Assembly: GCA_015679245.1 (NCBI GenBank)
Contig: CP064953.1
Span: 1,736,001 to 1,800,000, forward strand
From: Actinomycetaceae bacterium zg-1166
GTDB taxonomy: Bacteria; Actinomycetota; Actinomycetes; Actinomycetales; Actinomycetaceae
Length of the DNA stretch: 64,000 bases
Reading direction: 5' to 3'
Part shown: piece by piece, positions 7,201 to 14,685 of the stretch
Layout of the letters: each line of letters opens with the position of its first letter
Position numbering within the stretch: position 1 is the stretch's first letter
Program-made: the position numbers and the translations under genes
Notes under the pieces: generated by a model
Databases searched by the model: none
What the model saw: the letters and a program-made list of their open reading frames with translations, nothing else
What the model was told of the DNA's origin: nothing

Positions 7201-9311
7201 ATCACTGTGCCAGGTTGTGCATCATCAGGCACAGATAGTGTCACTACACCGGTAGCCTCATTAATTGTGGCGCTGTAGCCATCAGCATCACGGGAAGCTC
7301 TGCTGCGGAAGGAAGCTCCGCTTCGGGAAGAGTTCTCCTGAGGAAGCTTCACCTTGAGTTCTCCCACCGAGAACGGCTTTTCCTTCGCCAGCTTCGGATC
7401 CAAGTCTTTGATAGCTCTGCGCTCTTGTTCATCCGTATTTGTTAGATCGAAGCCCTTGACGGGAGAGGTCAGCGTGCTACCTGGTCGACCTTTCACCTGG
7501 TCGTAGACGGGCGCCTGCCCAACAATCACCGCGTAGTAGTCAGAACCGTAGGCTTGACCGCGTTCCCCACTGGCTTTGTTAATGGGGTAGAGCGTTGCCG
7601 TGTAAATGGTGGTGTGCTTCAGATTCGGATCGGTCCTCAAGGGAACCGAAGGAATTGTTCCATCTGCATTAGCGGGAACAATCGGGCCCTTTTGAACGAC
7701 CTTACCTGTCTTAGCTTCTGTCCACTCGATCTGGTAGACGAGGCCGTCAACGAACTGGCTGGGCAAACCAGATGTCTCAGTCTGCGCGACATCACCCGGT
7801 TTACCAGAACGAGGATCCTCTTCACCGTCGTTGACACGGAAAGTCACATAGTCGGGGTAGAGGGCAATATCCGCATGGTTGATACCCGCGTAGCCGGAAG
7901 AATTCGCCCAGCCTGCGAGAGTAGCGTTGTAAGCATCTTCACTGATGTAGCCATTGGCCATCCACGGTGTACCCAGAGCAACACCATCGGCAACATCCGT
8001 TGAAACGAAAACCCATGCGGTATTGATGTGCTTAGAAAGCGCACCACCCAACTTGGAAACGTCGCCAGCGGTAGTAGCCCAGCGGCCAATAGCTGGTGAT
8101 TCAGCGACCTTATGGAAGGAAGCACGCGCTGCTTCGTCCGGGAAAGATCCTACATTGTTGTAGGAAACGCCATAGGTTCCCGCAAATTGGATCTCATACC
8201 ATCCCCTATTGTTCGTCTTGGTGGAGACAGTCTCTGCGATCCACTTTTCTTTACCCTCGGCAGTAATTTTCTGGCGAATCCAATCCTGGAGCTGCGCTTC
8301 GTTATCCGCCGTCCAGGAGCCATCACGCACACGACCATTCGTTCCAAATGTACGCGGCGATTCAGAATAAATCTGCTCCAAGGCGTAGTCAGAAAGATAG
8401 GAAGCATAGACAGTTACTCCATCAGCACCAACATCCGCGCTGTCCGGTGCGTACCGTGGAATGAAGCCGCCGGTCCAGCCGACAGATCCCGCAGCCTTGA
8501 CCAGTTCCCAACGAACGCCGCCTTTGATCTTCCCTAATCCATCAACCGGCGCATATTCTTTCACAGTGGCAAGGTTGTGCATTACCTCATTCTGAGGCTT
8601 GAGGCCATAACGAATATGCGCATCTTTGACAATGTTCTTGCCAACACCCCAGTAAATTTCGGTGTCATACGCATAGTCCTGTGGACCGAATTGTCCATTC
8701 TTGAAGTTTGAGAGCTGCGCCAGAGTGTTCTTATCAGGATTGTCTGCCCAGATACGCACCTTCTGGCCGCTTGGGAGGTTTGGATCTCCTGTGAACTCGT
8801 ACGCCGCTCCATCTGGAGTGGTGAAATCAGCCATCTTGATGGCGTATTCACCCGCAGCATTCGTTGTGGTGGTGTACACCGGGGAAAGAACTCCGTTTTT
8901 CTCCTTCCACTGGGCATAGACGCGCACGCCCTGGAGCGGAATCGCACGGAACTTCCGGTTGTTCTCAGCATTAACGGCGAACGGGCCGTACCGCTGCACA
9001 AAAACCTGCCCGGAAACAGTCTTGGTGGCATCGACCGTTGAGGGTGACTCAATGGCATCAGGGTACTTAATCCCCTGATTGGTGTACACGTAGCGTGGTT
9101 CACCGCTCCCTGTCAGATACACAGACCGATCGGTGATGCCGGGATAGGTTATCCCGGTATCCCCGGTATCCCCGGCATCAGCACGAGTGGAGGCGTAAGC
9201 GCTTCCACCAGTTCCCACACCGAGACTTGCGACCACTAAAGCAGCAACCCCGAAGGGAGCTACGAGTTTCGAGCGCGAGAACGCTCTCGATCTCTTCCAA
9301 AGGCTACTCAT
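4209..9311 (-). CDS. Giant LPFTG-anchored surface protein with Rib-like domains and thrombospondin type 3 repeats, 1700 aa
   Basis: Cell-wall-anchored adhesin-like protein. A signal peptide (residues 1-40, cleavage near GSAYA) is followed by a region of about 560 residues with a carboxypeptidase-regulatory or SdrD-B-like segment near residues 70-200. Residues about 600-1020 hold about four Rib/alpha-like beta-sandwich repeats (VTYPDGTSETV type). Residues about 1022-1650 hold some 20 thrombospondin type 3 calcium-binding units (DTDGDGVNDGDE type). The C-terminus has the sortase signal LPFTG at 1669-1673, a hydrophobic span and RRRKG. Sortase would fix it to peptidoglycan. No sortase gene is nearby. 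Binding partner unknown. A G11 tract upstream may tune its expression. Confidence 0.93.
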   Translation of the reverse strand: MSSLWKRSRAFSRSKLVAPFGVAALVVASLGVGTGGSAYASTRADAGDTGDTGITYPGITDRSVYLTGSGEPRYVYTNQGIKYPDAIESPSTVDATKTVSGQVFVQRYGPFAVNAENNRKFRAIPLQGVRVYAQWKEKNGVLSPVYTTTTNAAGEYAIKMADFTTPDGAAYEFTGDPNLPSGQKVRIWADNPDKNTLAQLSNFKNGQFGPQDYAYDTEIYWGVGKNIVKDAHIRYGLKPQNEVMHNLATVKEYAPVDGLGKIKGGVRWELVKAAGSVGWTGGFIPRYAPDSADVGADGVTVYASYLSDYALEQIYSESPRTFGTNGRVRDGSWTADNEAQLQDWIRQKITAEGKEKWIAETVSTKTNNRGWYEIQFAGTYGVSYNNVGSFPDEAARASFHKVAESPAIGRWATTAGDVSKLGGALSKHINTAWVFVSTDVADGVALGTPWMANGYISEDAYNATLAGWANSSGYAGINHADIALYPDYVTFRVNDGEEDPRSGKPGDVAQTETSGLPSQFVDGLVYQIEWTEAKTGKVVQKGPIVPANADGTIPSVPLRTDPNLKHTTIYTATLYPINKASGERGQAYGSDYYAVIVGQAPVYDQVKGRPGSTLTSPVKGFDLTNTDEQERRAIKDLDPKLAKEKPFSVGELKVKLPQENSSRSGASFRSRASRDADGYSATINEATGVVTLSVPDDAQPGTVITIPVTARFADGTFTRGEASFVIEGPDKDKYEPAYTAVTVNEGRAINISAPTSTPALPSGTSFEISDNAGITGLTINANGSISGTAPQVESNTSYTVKVKVTYPDGTSETVNAMVTVNDVPAVVTHQNDEHDPGYNPATGKAGDTVTVPQTGDANVPADTRFTVPAGSPVTVNATTGEVTVMIPADKQPGDVIEETVTVTYPDHSTDTAPVTVTVVPEAQTLDPRPTYPVTIVPAGKTTTVAPTNDGDEYPQGTVFSITGGFTAPSGYTVTIDPATGVLTVVTQPAGANGPDREEFTVPVTVTYPAESGAVADRVNAKFQLDTDGDGTPDINDDDDDNDGVSDEEEKTNGTDPKNPDTDGDGLNDGDEKTHKTDPNNPDTDNDGINDGDEVSGAKNPFKDNKFDKDGKPGNTDPNNPDTDNDGVKDGDEVNRVGENGEPAPTDPNTADTDGDGVNDGDEKKDGTDPKKADTDGDGLNDGEEKKLGTDPKKADTDGDGVNDGDEVSGEKNPFKDDKFDENGKPGNTDPKNPDTDNDGKRDGEELNTKVDPETGKTVDDPDATDPKTNPNSSDADTDGDGLNDAEEKKLGTDPNNPDTDGDGVNDGDEVSGEKNPFKKDKFDENGKPGNTDPKNADTDGDGVKDGEELNTKVDPETGKTVDDPDAKDPKTNPNSKDTDGDGVSDSDEKKDGTDPTKADTDGDGVNDGDEKKDGTDPKNPDTDGDGLNDGEEKKLGTDPKNPDTDNDGVNDGDEVSGAKNPFKDDKFDKDGKPGNTDPKNADTDGDGVKDGEELNTKVDPETGKTVDDPDAKDPKTNPNSKDTDGDGVSDSDEKKDGTDPTKADTDGDGVNDGDEKKDGTDPKNPDTDGDGVNDGDEVSGAKNPFKDDKFDKDGKPGNTDPKNADTDNDGVKDGEELNTKVDPTTGKTVDDPDAKDPKTNPNVKEADKGGSMKDEPVKKGTAKSKAKSLPFTGADIYGLLGAAGLAILAGGALVLRRRKG
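4380..6245 (-). repeat. Coding tandem repeat array (thrombospondin type 3), with near-identical 435-bp duplication
   Basis: This segment of the surface protein gene is made of Asp-rich units of 18-26 residues. DTDGDG or DTDNDG occurs 20 times. At a higher level, a block of about 145 residues (motifs ELNTKVDPETGKT, NPNSKDTDGDG, EKKDGTDP) occurs in two near-identical copies offset by 435 bases (for example 4661-4843 versus 5096-5278), with a third, more diverged copy around 5300-5600. Such long near-identical copies recombine easily, so repeat number probably varies between strains. The array's codon bias also leaves a 745-codon open frame on the plus strand, which is an artefact. Confidence 0.9.
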
Positions 9312-9700
9312 TCTCGTTCTTTCACATCAACCATTAACTGACTACGCAGACGAAGACCCCATAACACCAATGCGACCTACGTCCTATCTGTTACATACAC
9401 CAACGCTCGCATTGGAGTAAAACACCCCTACCCCCCCCCCCGCTAAAACTAAAACTCCTGTATAAAGCAGATTTTTACCTCTAACACAACTCCTAAAATG
9501 TGATAAACTTCACTACTTTTACCCTCATTAAATTTGACATTTTCCATACACCACTGCACGCCTAAAGTCCCACTACTCTCGACACCCCGAAAGGCCACGC
9601 AAGAAAAGCTCATATCTGCTACTACCCGCCGCCCTCCGCCTCGTCGAACCTGGTACACGAGTACCAGCCCAGCACGTTTTCGTCGAGCCGAGTGCGTTGA
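9312..9700 (-). promoter_or_regulatory. Upstream region of the surface protein gene with G11 tract and inverted repeat
   Basis: On the coding (minus) strand an uninterrupted run of 11 G lies at 9441-9431, about 120 bases before the start codon. Just downstream of it, 9407-9415 and 9367-9375 form a perfect 9-bp inverted repeat (CCAATGCGA and its complement) 31 bases apart. Possible promoter elements lie on both sides of the tract: TATACA upstream and TATGTA downstream. Slippage in the G tract could alter promoter spacing or the 5' leader. Bases 9442-9700 hold nothing else recognisable. Confidence 0.5.
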
Positions 9701-9712
9701 GTGGGGGTGGAG

Positions 9713-9832
9713 GTGCGCCCTGAGGTGGAGATGCACCTTGGGGCGTAGGTGCACCTTGGGGCGTAGGTGCACCTTGGGGCGTAGGTGCACCTTGGGGCGT
9801 AGGTGCACCTTGGGGCGTAGGTGCACCTTGAG
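9713..9832. repeat. 18-bp minisatellite, about 6.6 copies
   Basis: Four perfect tandem copies of GTGCACCTTGGGGCGTAG span 9749-9820. They are preceded by one copy with a single change (9731-9748) and one degenerate copy (9713-9730), and followed by a partial copy (9821-9832). The unit is a multiple of three, so all minus-strand frames stay open across it. One of them reads Ala-Pro-Thr-Pro-Gln-Gly repeats (9573-9872, 99 codons). That frame has no recognisable start region or domain, so I treat it as a possible remnant of a Pro-rich gene, not as a gene. Confidence 0.85.
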
Positions 9833-9996
9833 CGCGGCAACATACGGGAACGTTCCAATTTCCGATCTTCACACTGCGCTACACATACCACTTGTCGCTA
9901 CTATGCAACCGCACGTCTGCTCTGGCTCTACTCCTCTACCACCACCATGTTTACTTGAACTGTAAGAAACCAACGAGAGAGAGAAAAAGAAAGGTC

Positions 9997-10467
9997 ATGA
10001 AGTTTACATTGACGATAGACCCGAGTGTGCCCGAAACATGCGTCGCCGTCACCGCCGCAAAGATTAATAACGACGTGCGCGCTATCGAGCAGATAGCTTT
10101 CGCAGGGACACGTGGCGAGTTGCGGAGGATCGTTGGGATGCAAGGCCGTAACACCGCCATTATCGATGTGCACACTGTGCTTGCTTTTTATGCGAAAGAT
10201 AAAGCCGTATGGGCACACACGATGAACGGCGAATGGAGGCTCAAGCAGCGCCTCTATGAAATTGAAGAGGCGCTACCGGCTGACGCTTTTACACGTATTT
10301 CGCAAGCAGAAATAGTCAACATTAGCGCGATTAAAAATCTTGACCTTTCTCTCGCTGGCGCAATCAGCGTCTGCCTCAAAGACGGCACCCGCTACTACGT
10401 CTCCCGCCGCCAGCTCGGTGCATTTAAGGCAAAACTCGGATTGTCAACACGGCGCAATGCTCAATGA
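9997..10467 (+). CDS. LytTR-type DNA-binding transcriptional regulator, 156 aa
   Basis: Stand-alone LytTR regulator without a receiver domain. The C-terminal half (about residues 60-156) has the family's features: IIDVHTVLAFYAKDKAVWAH, then LYEIEEALPADAFTRISQAEIVNISAI, then the closing RYYVSRRQLGAFKAKLGL. It binds DNA as a dimer at spaced direct repeats. The start at 9997 has AAGAAAGG upstream. The next gene, 70 bases on, encodes a DUF3021-like four-helix membrane protein. Such pairs are known in Firmicutes as LytTR regulatory systems, where the membrane partner restrains the regulator. The inhibitory role here is inferred from that analogy. Confidence 0.85.
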   Translation: MKFTLTIDPSVPETCVAVTAAKINNDVRAIEQIAFAGTRGELRRIVGMQGRNTAIIDVHTVLAFYAKDKAVWAHTMNGEWRLKQRLYEIEEALPADAFTRISQAEIVNISAIKNLDLSLAGAISVCLKDGTRYYVSRRQLGAFKAKLGLSTRRNAQ

Positions 10468-10537
10468 GGCTATGCAGCTCACCCGTACAGAGCACTCGTC
10501 GTCACCAATAAACGTTTCAATACAAAGGAAAGTCCCC

Positions 10538-10996
10538 ATGAAAATTAAAAACATTCTCCCCGAACTCGTTCTCGGCGCCTGCGCCGGTATCGCAATCGGC
10601 ACCAGCATCGAGCTGATATTTTCAGCGTCAGTAGAGCCTACATACACGCCTGGTATGCCCAGCTTCCTCGAACAGTACAGCAATATCCATATAGGTGTGC
10701 TTATCGAACGAGTTGTGTACGCACTCTATGGTGTAATTTGCGCACTTGCGGGAAGAATCTATAAAAACGAAAACCGCCCTCTCGTCTTATCTACAGCCAT
10801 GAATGTGGCAATCATTGCAGGCTGTGGGCTTAGCGTGGGATTCTATCTGCACTGGTGGAGAAACGTAACAGAATTCTTTGGCAGCCTGGCAACCATCCTG
10901 ATCGTCTACCTAGTCATCTGGATAGCGCTCTACCTACATGCCCGGACGAACGTCAACAAACTCAACAAACAACTCAAAGCTAACAACCCCGAATAA
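10538..10996 (+). CDS. DUF3021-like four-helix membrane protein, partner of LytTR regulator, 152 aa
   Basis: Small integral membrane protein with four predicted helices: LVLGACAGIAIGTSIELIF, residues about 50-73 (IGVLIERVVYALYG onward), about 85-105, and LATILIVYLVIWIALYL. A short basic cytoplasmic tail follows. The start at 10538 has AAAGGAAAG upstream. It lies 70 bases downstream of the LytTR gene on the same strand, so the two are probably cotranscribed. It probably senses a membrane-related signal and holds the LytTR protein inactive. That role is by analogy, not shown by sequence. Confidence 0.82.
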   Translation: MKIKNILPELVLGACAGIAIGTSIELIFSASVEPTYTPGMPSFLEQYSNIHIGVLIERVVYALYGVICALAGRIYKNENRPLVLSTAMNVAIIAGCGLSVGFYLHWWRNVTEFFGSLATILIVYLVIWIALYLHARTNVNKLNKQLKANNPE

Positions 10997-11242
10997 CTAA
11001 CGAAACATGATCTACAGCCGAGAGTCTGCTCATCTGCGAGGACTCCAATTGAAGCCTCGGTGAGATTTCTTTCTCCCTTATCACATTCAAGGCCGTAGTG
11101 AACCAACTGTGGCCGGGATAGATGCGACGCCTGGGGTGAGTGCAGTTCCGACCGTTGTGGGTTCATTTTCAGCGGACGATCTGAAACAGCAACGCTGCTG
11201 CCTCACCCTTGGCGCATACCAAGTTCGAAGTACGGGTGCTTT

Positions 11243-11294
11243 AGCAGTGCCCAGGTTGTTCGCGCAACAGCAGTGCCCAGGTTGTTCGCGCAAC
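11243..11294. repeat. Perfect 26-bp tandem duplication
   Basis: Bases 11243-11268 are repeated exactly at 11269-11294 (unit begins AGCAGTGCCCAGG). It lies in non-coding DNA. A perfect copy suggests a recent duplication, since the surroundings look decayed. Confidence 0.9.
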
Positions 11295-11437
11295 ACAGCG
11301 GAGATACGAGAGTTGCTGGCAATCCAGGCAGCCGCTTTCGGATCAATGCTAGAGGCAACCATGTAGATTCCTGCCTAATAACCGATCAAACACCGAACCT
11401 CTTCCTCGTCGCCTTTGTGATCGACAGAGATTCTTGG

Positions 11438-11479
11438 TGGGAAGCACGATTACGTACGTGGAAAGCACGATTACGTACA
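11438..11479. repeat. 21-bp tandem duplication
   Basis: Bases 11438-11458 and 11459-11479 are adjacent copies (core AAGCACGATTACGTAC) differing at two positions. The unit contains the palindrome GTAC. Non-coding. Confidence 0.88.
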
Positions 11480-12302
11480 CAACAAATCAGCTCGACATGT
11501 GCCACAAAATTGGATCGAGAGCGACCCGGATAATGCGGCATTCCGCCATTGCCCAACGACATACCTGGCGTGATCGCTCGGTGATCGCTCGCCACCTGAC
11601 CTCCTGTTTACCAGCGGTTTTCTTCTATTAGACGTCTGTTTGGGGCCTAAGCGGAGGGTTAATCCTCAAAAAGTGGGTCTAATGGTGGCACTTCGTTAGT
11701 TGTGGAGCCTTCCTTTGTGGATGGTCAGGCCGTCTTGCCAGGGTGTTTGGTTGTTGCTGTGGGTATCGATCTGAGTGTCGATCTGGACTGGTTCGTCTTG
11801 GTTGGGCTTGGGTGTGGGTCTGGTGATTTTGATGGTGCTGGTTGCGAAGTTTTTTAGTGGCTGGTGGTCGAGGGATCGGTGTATTATGGAGGGGTTATAT
11901 CGTTTTAACATCACGACGTGTTTCTCTCGTGATGCTGATTCAAGAATCTAGGTGGGTGGCGACATGGTTGAATTGAGATCGTCAAGATCTGTCTTCGCGA
12001 CTAACCACACTAGAAGCTGCCTGGAAGCTAGGCACTCTATACACAGCGCTACCGCGTCCTATCCAGTTAGAGGTCTTATTCAGCGCCCCAGAGCGTGTAT
12101 CACACCAGCGTTGATAACAAGGAGGAGTCATGATTCTGGTCTACTGGAGTTAAGAATTTTGTAGTTCTGTCCATCGGATCATGGAAAACTCCACCCTTCG
12201 AAACAAACCTTTTGATTTTTGATTTGAAAAGTCAATAATGAAGGATATGTTGAAGAAGTAAGGGTGCTCAAGAAGTATAAATAATAGTCGAAGAGGATTT
12301 AG

Positions 12303-12376
12303 ATGCTTTCTAAACTGATTGAGAGAAGGTTATTAGCTTTTGCTATGATCTTTTTTTAGTTGGAACAGGTTTGTTG
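12303..12376 (+). other. Out-of-frame signal-peptide start of the SpaA-type protein, ending at a T7 tract
   Basis: ATG at 12303, preceded by AGAGGA, encodes MLSKLIERRLLAFAMIFF and then meets a TAG just after seven T (12351-12357). With one more T the frame would continue LVGTGLLMNPISVHA into the mature SpaA-type protein. That gives a textbook signal peptide with an A-x-A-type cleavage site. As written, the leader is cut off from the mature protein. The cause may be phase variation, a fixed mutation or a sequencing error. Confidence 0.8.
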
Positions 12377-14134
12377 ATGAACCCGATTTCGGTTCATGCA
12401 GCGGAAGAGCCCGGCCCTGATTATGAATGGGAGGTACAGGAGAACGTAGAAACTGGTCCCGATCTCGTCCGGCAGTTTCGGTTTGAGAAGAAACTGGACA
12501 TGACTAATGCCCCCAACAGAACGAGGGTGCCTAAACTCTCCGTTCCCTTTGTGCTCAGTGAGATACCGCAGGGCAAGGAAGAAGAATACGGCATCGGAAA
12601 ATCTATTGGTGCGGCGCAGGGTTATTCTATCCAAAAGGGTGAATTTAATTCAGGGAACGAAGCGGAGTGGGAAGTCGTCAACTTCAATCCGGATGATGCT
12701 TATGATGAGAAGCTGACCGATTTGCTGGATAATGATCCAGATAACGGGGCCGACATATTGGAGCGCGGTATCAAGTATAACTGGGGTGGGCTGAGGTCCA
12801 GTGATCATATTCAGACCGCACAGGCAGGCTATAACTTCTACAAACCTGGAGACGAGGCTTATTATACTGATGACGAGCGGAACGGCTGGCCAAAGGACAC
12901 TATGGCGTGGCGCTGCTTCTATGAAGGTGGAGAAAGAGCAGGGTCTTTCGATGACGGTTGTCAGTCTCTAATAGAGTACTCTTTCGATAGTTTCCGCTAT
13001 GATGAGGCCTATAATTTAAGGGCATATCCACTCACCTATTATGCAAGCTCTGTACAAAGAACTTTGTTCACCCATAAGGATATTAATGCGGACGGAACTA
13101 TCAATTCAGTATCCAAGTCTTTATGGCGCCCCAAACCCGCCAGGGGAGGAGATTTTGAGAATAATGCAACCGATATGGAAGCGGTAAGGGAGGCTTTCAA
13201 GAGAGATTTTCTTCAGGATGACATTCCGACATTTACGGAACTTACCCCTAAATTGAAGGCTAACTATACTGCGCCTGATGGATCTGAAGTCGACTATGGA
13301 ATTAGGAGATACATCCTCCGAGAAGGGAAGCCTACCGGGGAGGATGCTGACCTCATTGCCTCTAATCACGAGATCAAGATCGTTGATATAGTAGGTTTCA
13401 ACGATGATTTCATGATCTTTAACTCCGTGGAAGAAGCGGATGCCTACTACGCAAAGATGGGGCCGAAGAATTTTGGCTTATATTCGGTGCCAAGGAGCGC
13501 TATCAAACCTGTCACCTTTGTCAACACGTACAAGCCTGAGATTTCTGTCAGCAAGGTAGATGAGAACGGCAATCCTCTTGAAGGAGCGGAATTAGCCATC
13601 ACTCCTAAGGACTCTCAAGAGGTAGTTGCAAGCTGGACCAGTGACAAGAAGGTTAAGTCTCTCAGACTTGATGAAGGTGACTACGTTCTTCAAGAGACAA
13701 GAGCTCCTGAGAACTATCAGACTCTTGCCGAATTCAGCTTCCACGTAGATAAGGATGGGAAGATTAAAGCGGCAAAGCATGCGAACGTCACTGTGGATGG
13801 TTCTCAACTCACAGTAAAGAACGTCATAGCAGTGACGGCGCCGGACGATGATCCATCTACCGGCGGGCCAGGCAACCCCGACACCCCATCAAACGGTGAT
13901 CCGAATAAACCCAACACCCCGCCAACCGGCGACCCCAACAAGCCCAACACCCCGCCAACCGACGGACCACATAAGCCGAATAGTCCATCAAATAATCGGC
14001 CTAACAAGCCGGGCAATCGAACATTACCAGCGACGGGAGCGAATGGAGTTAATCTAGCGCTGTATGCAGGATTGATGACATTAGCAGGTGCATTGTTATT
14101 GGGACTCAGAGCATTAAAGGGGCGCAAAGAATAA
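12377..14134 (+). CDS. SpaA-type LPATG surface protein, reading frame lacking its signal peptide
   Basis: Sortase-anchored surface protein. The body (about 370 residues) has no known fold that I recognise. A prealbumin-like SpaA domain follows (from EISVSKVDENGNPLEGAEL, with ETRAPENY), then a Pro/Asn/Lys stalk built from PNTPPTGDPNK repeats, then LPATG, a hydrophobic helix and KGRKE. The in-frame ATG at 12377 lies inside the presumed hydrophobic leader, so the normal start is 12303, one frame away across a T7 tract. The gene is AT-rich compared with its neighbours, which suggests horizontal origin. No pilin-type sortase gene lies nearby, so it is probably a single adhesin rather than part of a pilus operon. 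Confidence 0.85.
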   Translation: MNPISVHAAEEPGPDYEWEVQENVETGPDLVRQFRFEKKLDMTNAPNRTRVPKLSVPFVLSEIPQGKEEEYGIGKSIGAAQGYSIQKGEFNSGNEAEWEVVNFNPDDAYDEKLTDLLDNDPDNGADILERGIKYNWGGLRSSDHIQTAQAGYNFYKPGDEAYYTDDERNGWPKDTMAWRCFYEGGERAGSFDDGCQSLIEYSFDSFRYDEAYNLRAYPLTYYASSVQRTLFTHKDINADGTINSVSKSLWRPKPARGGDFENNATDMEAVREAFKRDFLQDDIPTFTELTPKLKANYTAPDGSEVDYGIRRYILREGKPTGEDADLIASNHEIKIVDIVGFNDDFMIFNSVEEADAYYAKMGPKNFGLYSVPRSAIKPVTFVNTYKPEISVSKVDENGNPLEGAELAITPKDSQEVVASWTSDKKVKSLRLDEGDYVLQETRAPENYQTLAEFSFHVDKDGKIKAAKHANVTVDGSQLTVKNVIAVTAPDDDPSTGGPGNPDTPSNGDPNKPNTPPTGDPNKPNTPPTDGPHKPNSPSNNRPNKPGNRTLPATGANGVNLALYAGLMTLAGALLLGLRALKGRKE

Positions 14135-14173
14135 TGCGAGCAATAAAAAGTACAGGCTAATGGCTTATTTGTA

Positions 14174-14223
14174 GTAGGCGTTAGCTTAGTACGGGATTAC
14201 TTATGTTTATTTATAACGCCTAC
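14174..14223 (+). terminator. 10-bp inverted repeat downstream of the SpaA-type gene
   Basis: GTAGGCGTTA (14174-14183) and its complement (14214-14223) flank a 30-base AT-rich loop, 40 bases past the stop of the LPATG gene. CACAAAAAC follows. The long loop makes it a weak terminator candidate. It could instead be the edge of a mobile element. Confidence 0.35.
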
Positions 14224-14235
14224 ACAAAAACAGGC

Positions 14236-14685
14236 TCATCTCAAAAGGGGATGTATTCTGGGCCTAAATCCGTCCGCTTCTAGGAGGCTGCGGGTGATGT
14301 AGTTGGCCAGGTTATGAAAGCCCGCCTCAGAACCAGCAACGGTTCTGAGGCGGGCCGAAAAATAGGCCAAGATGTCAGTAAGCGCGTTTCTTTAGCGTTC
14401 TTCCCAGGGTGGCGCGCCTGGCGCTCTGCGCGAGGCGCGCCACTGGAGATATCGCCGATGAACGTTTGCACGATGCATATGCCCTTGGTTCTGTTGGGCT
14501 CACGATAGGCCACGACCGTATCCTGGTAGACGCCCATGTTGCCTCGACTTCGACATACTCGTCGTGAGTGAACAGCGTCTCTAGCCTATTGCGCTGCTTA
14601 GTGGTGAGCAGGTCGAGGTCGGCGAGCAGCATCTTGCGTACCTTAAACATGGAGTCATTGGCTCGTCCGCAATGTCCGTATAGTG
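14236..14685 (-). pseudogene. C-terminal remnant of a second ISL3-family transposase
   Basis: Read in shifting minus-strand frames, this segment gives the C-terminal third of an ISL3 transposase: KMLLADLDLLTTKQRNRLE and DEYVEVEATW, then, one frame on, GVYQDTVVAYREP. After further damage it gives DILAYF and LANYITRSLLEADGFRPRIH, ending at a stop at 14236. At least two frame shifts and one internal deletion are needed, so it is dead. It abuts the left end of the neighbouring ISL3 element, whose reading frame runs straight into it. Confidence 0.8.
14320..14355 (-). terminator. Perfect 15-bp stem-loop inside the ISL3 remnant
   Basis: GCCCGCCTCAGAACC (14320-14334) pairs with 14341-14355 around a 6-base loop. 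On the minus strand TTTCAT follows. It works as a plausible intrinsic terminator for transcription coming from the transposase. It lies exactly where conserved C-terminal transposase residues are missing, so it may have arisen during the deletion. Confidence 0.6.

Larger units (their letters stand above)
10997..12302. other. Decayed, gene-poor region with short tandem duplications
   Basis: No gene is recognised in 1.3 kb. Two tandem duplications are listed separately (11243-11294 and 11438-11479). A third, TGATCGCTCGG repeated, lies near 11571-11591. An 8-bp perfect stem (CATCACGA, 11909-11916, with 11927-11934) flanks a 10-base loop. A minus-strand frame at 11696-11914 (72 codons) shows no known motif. 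From about 12170 the DNA becomes clearly AT-rich and leads into the SpaA-type gene. The stretch looks like old mobile-element or gene debris. Confidence 0.55.

Noticed and set aside
9713-9832. Possible CRISPR array
   Set aside because: The 18-bp units are directly adjacent with no unique spacers, and no cas genes are present.
9573-9872. 99-codon minus-strand frame with Pro-rich hexapeptide repeats as a gene
   Set aside because: All three minus-strand frames are open across the repeat. There is no signal peptide, domain or good ribosome binding site, so coding is unproven.
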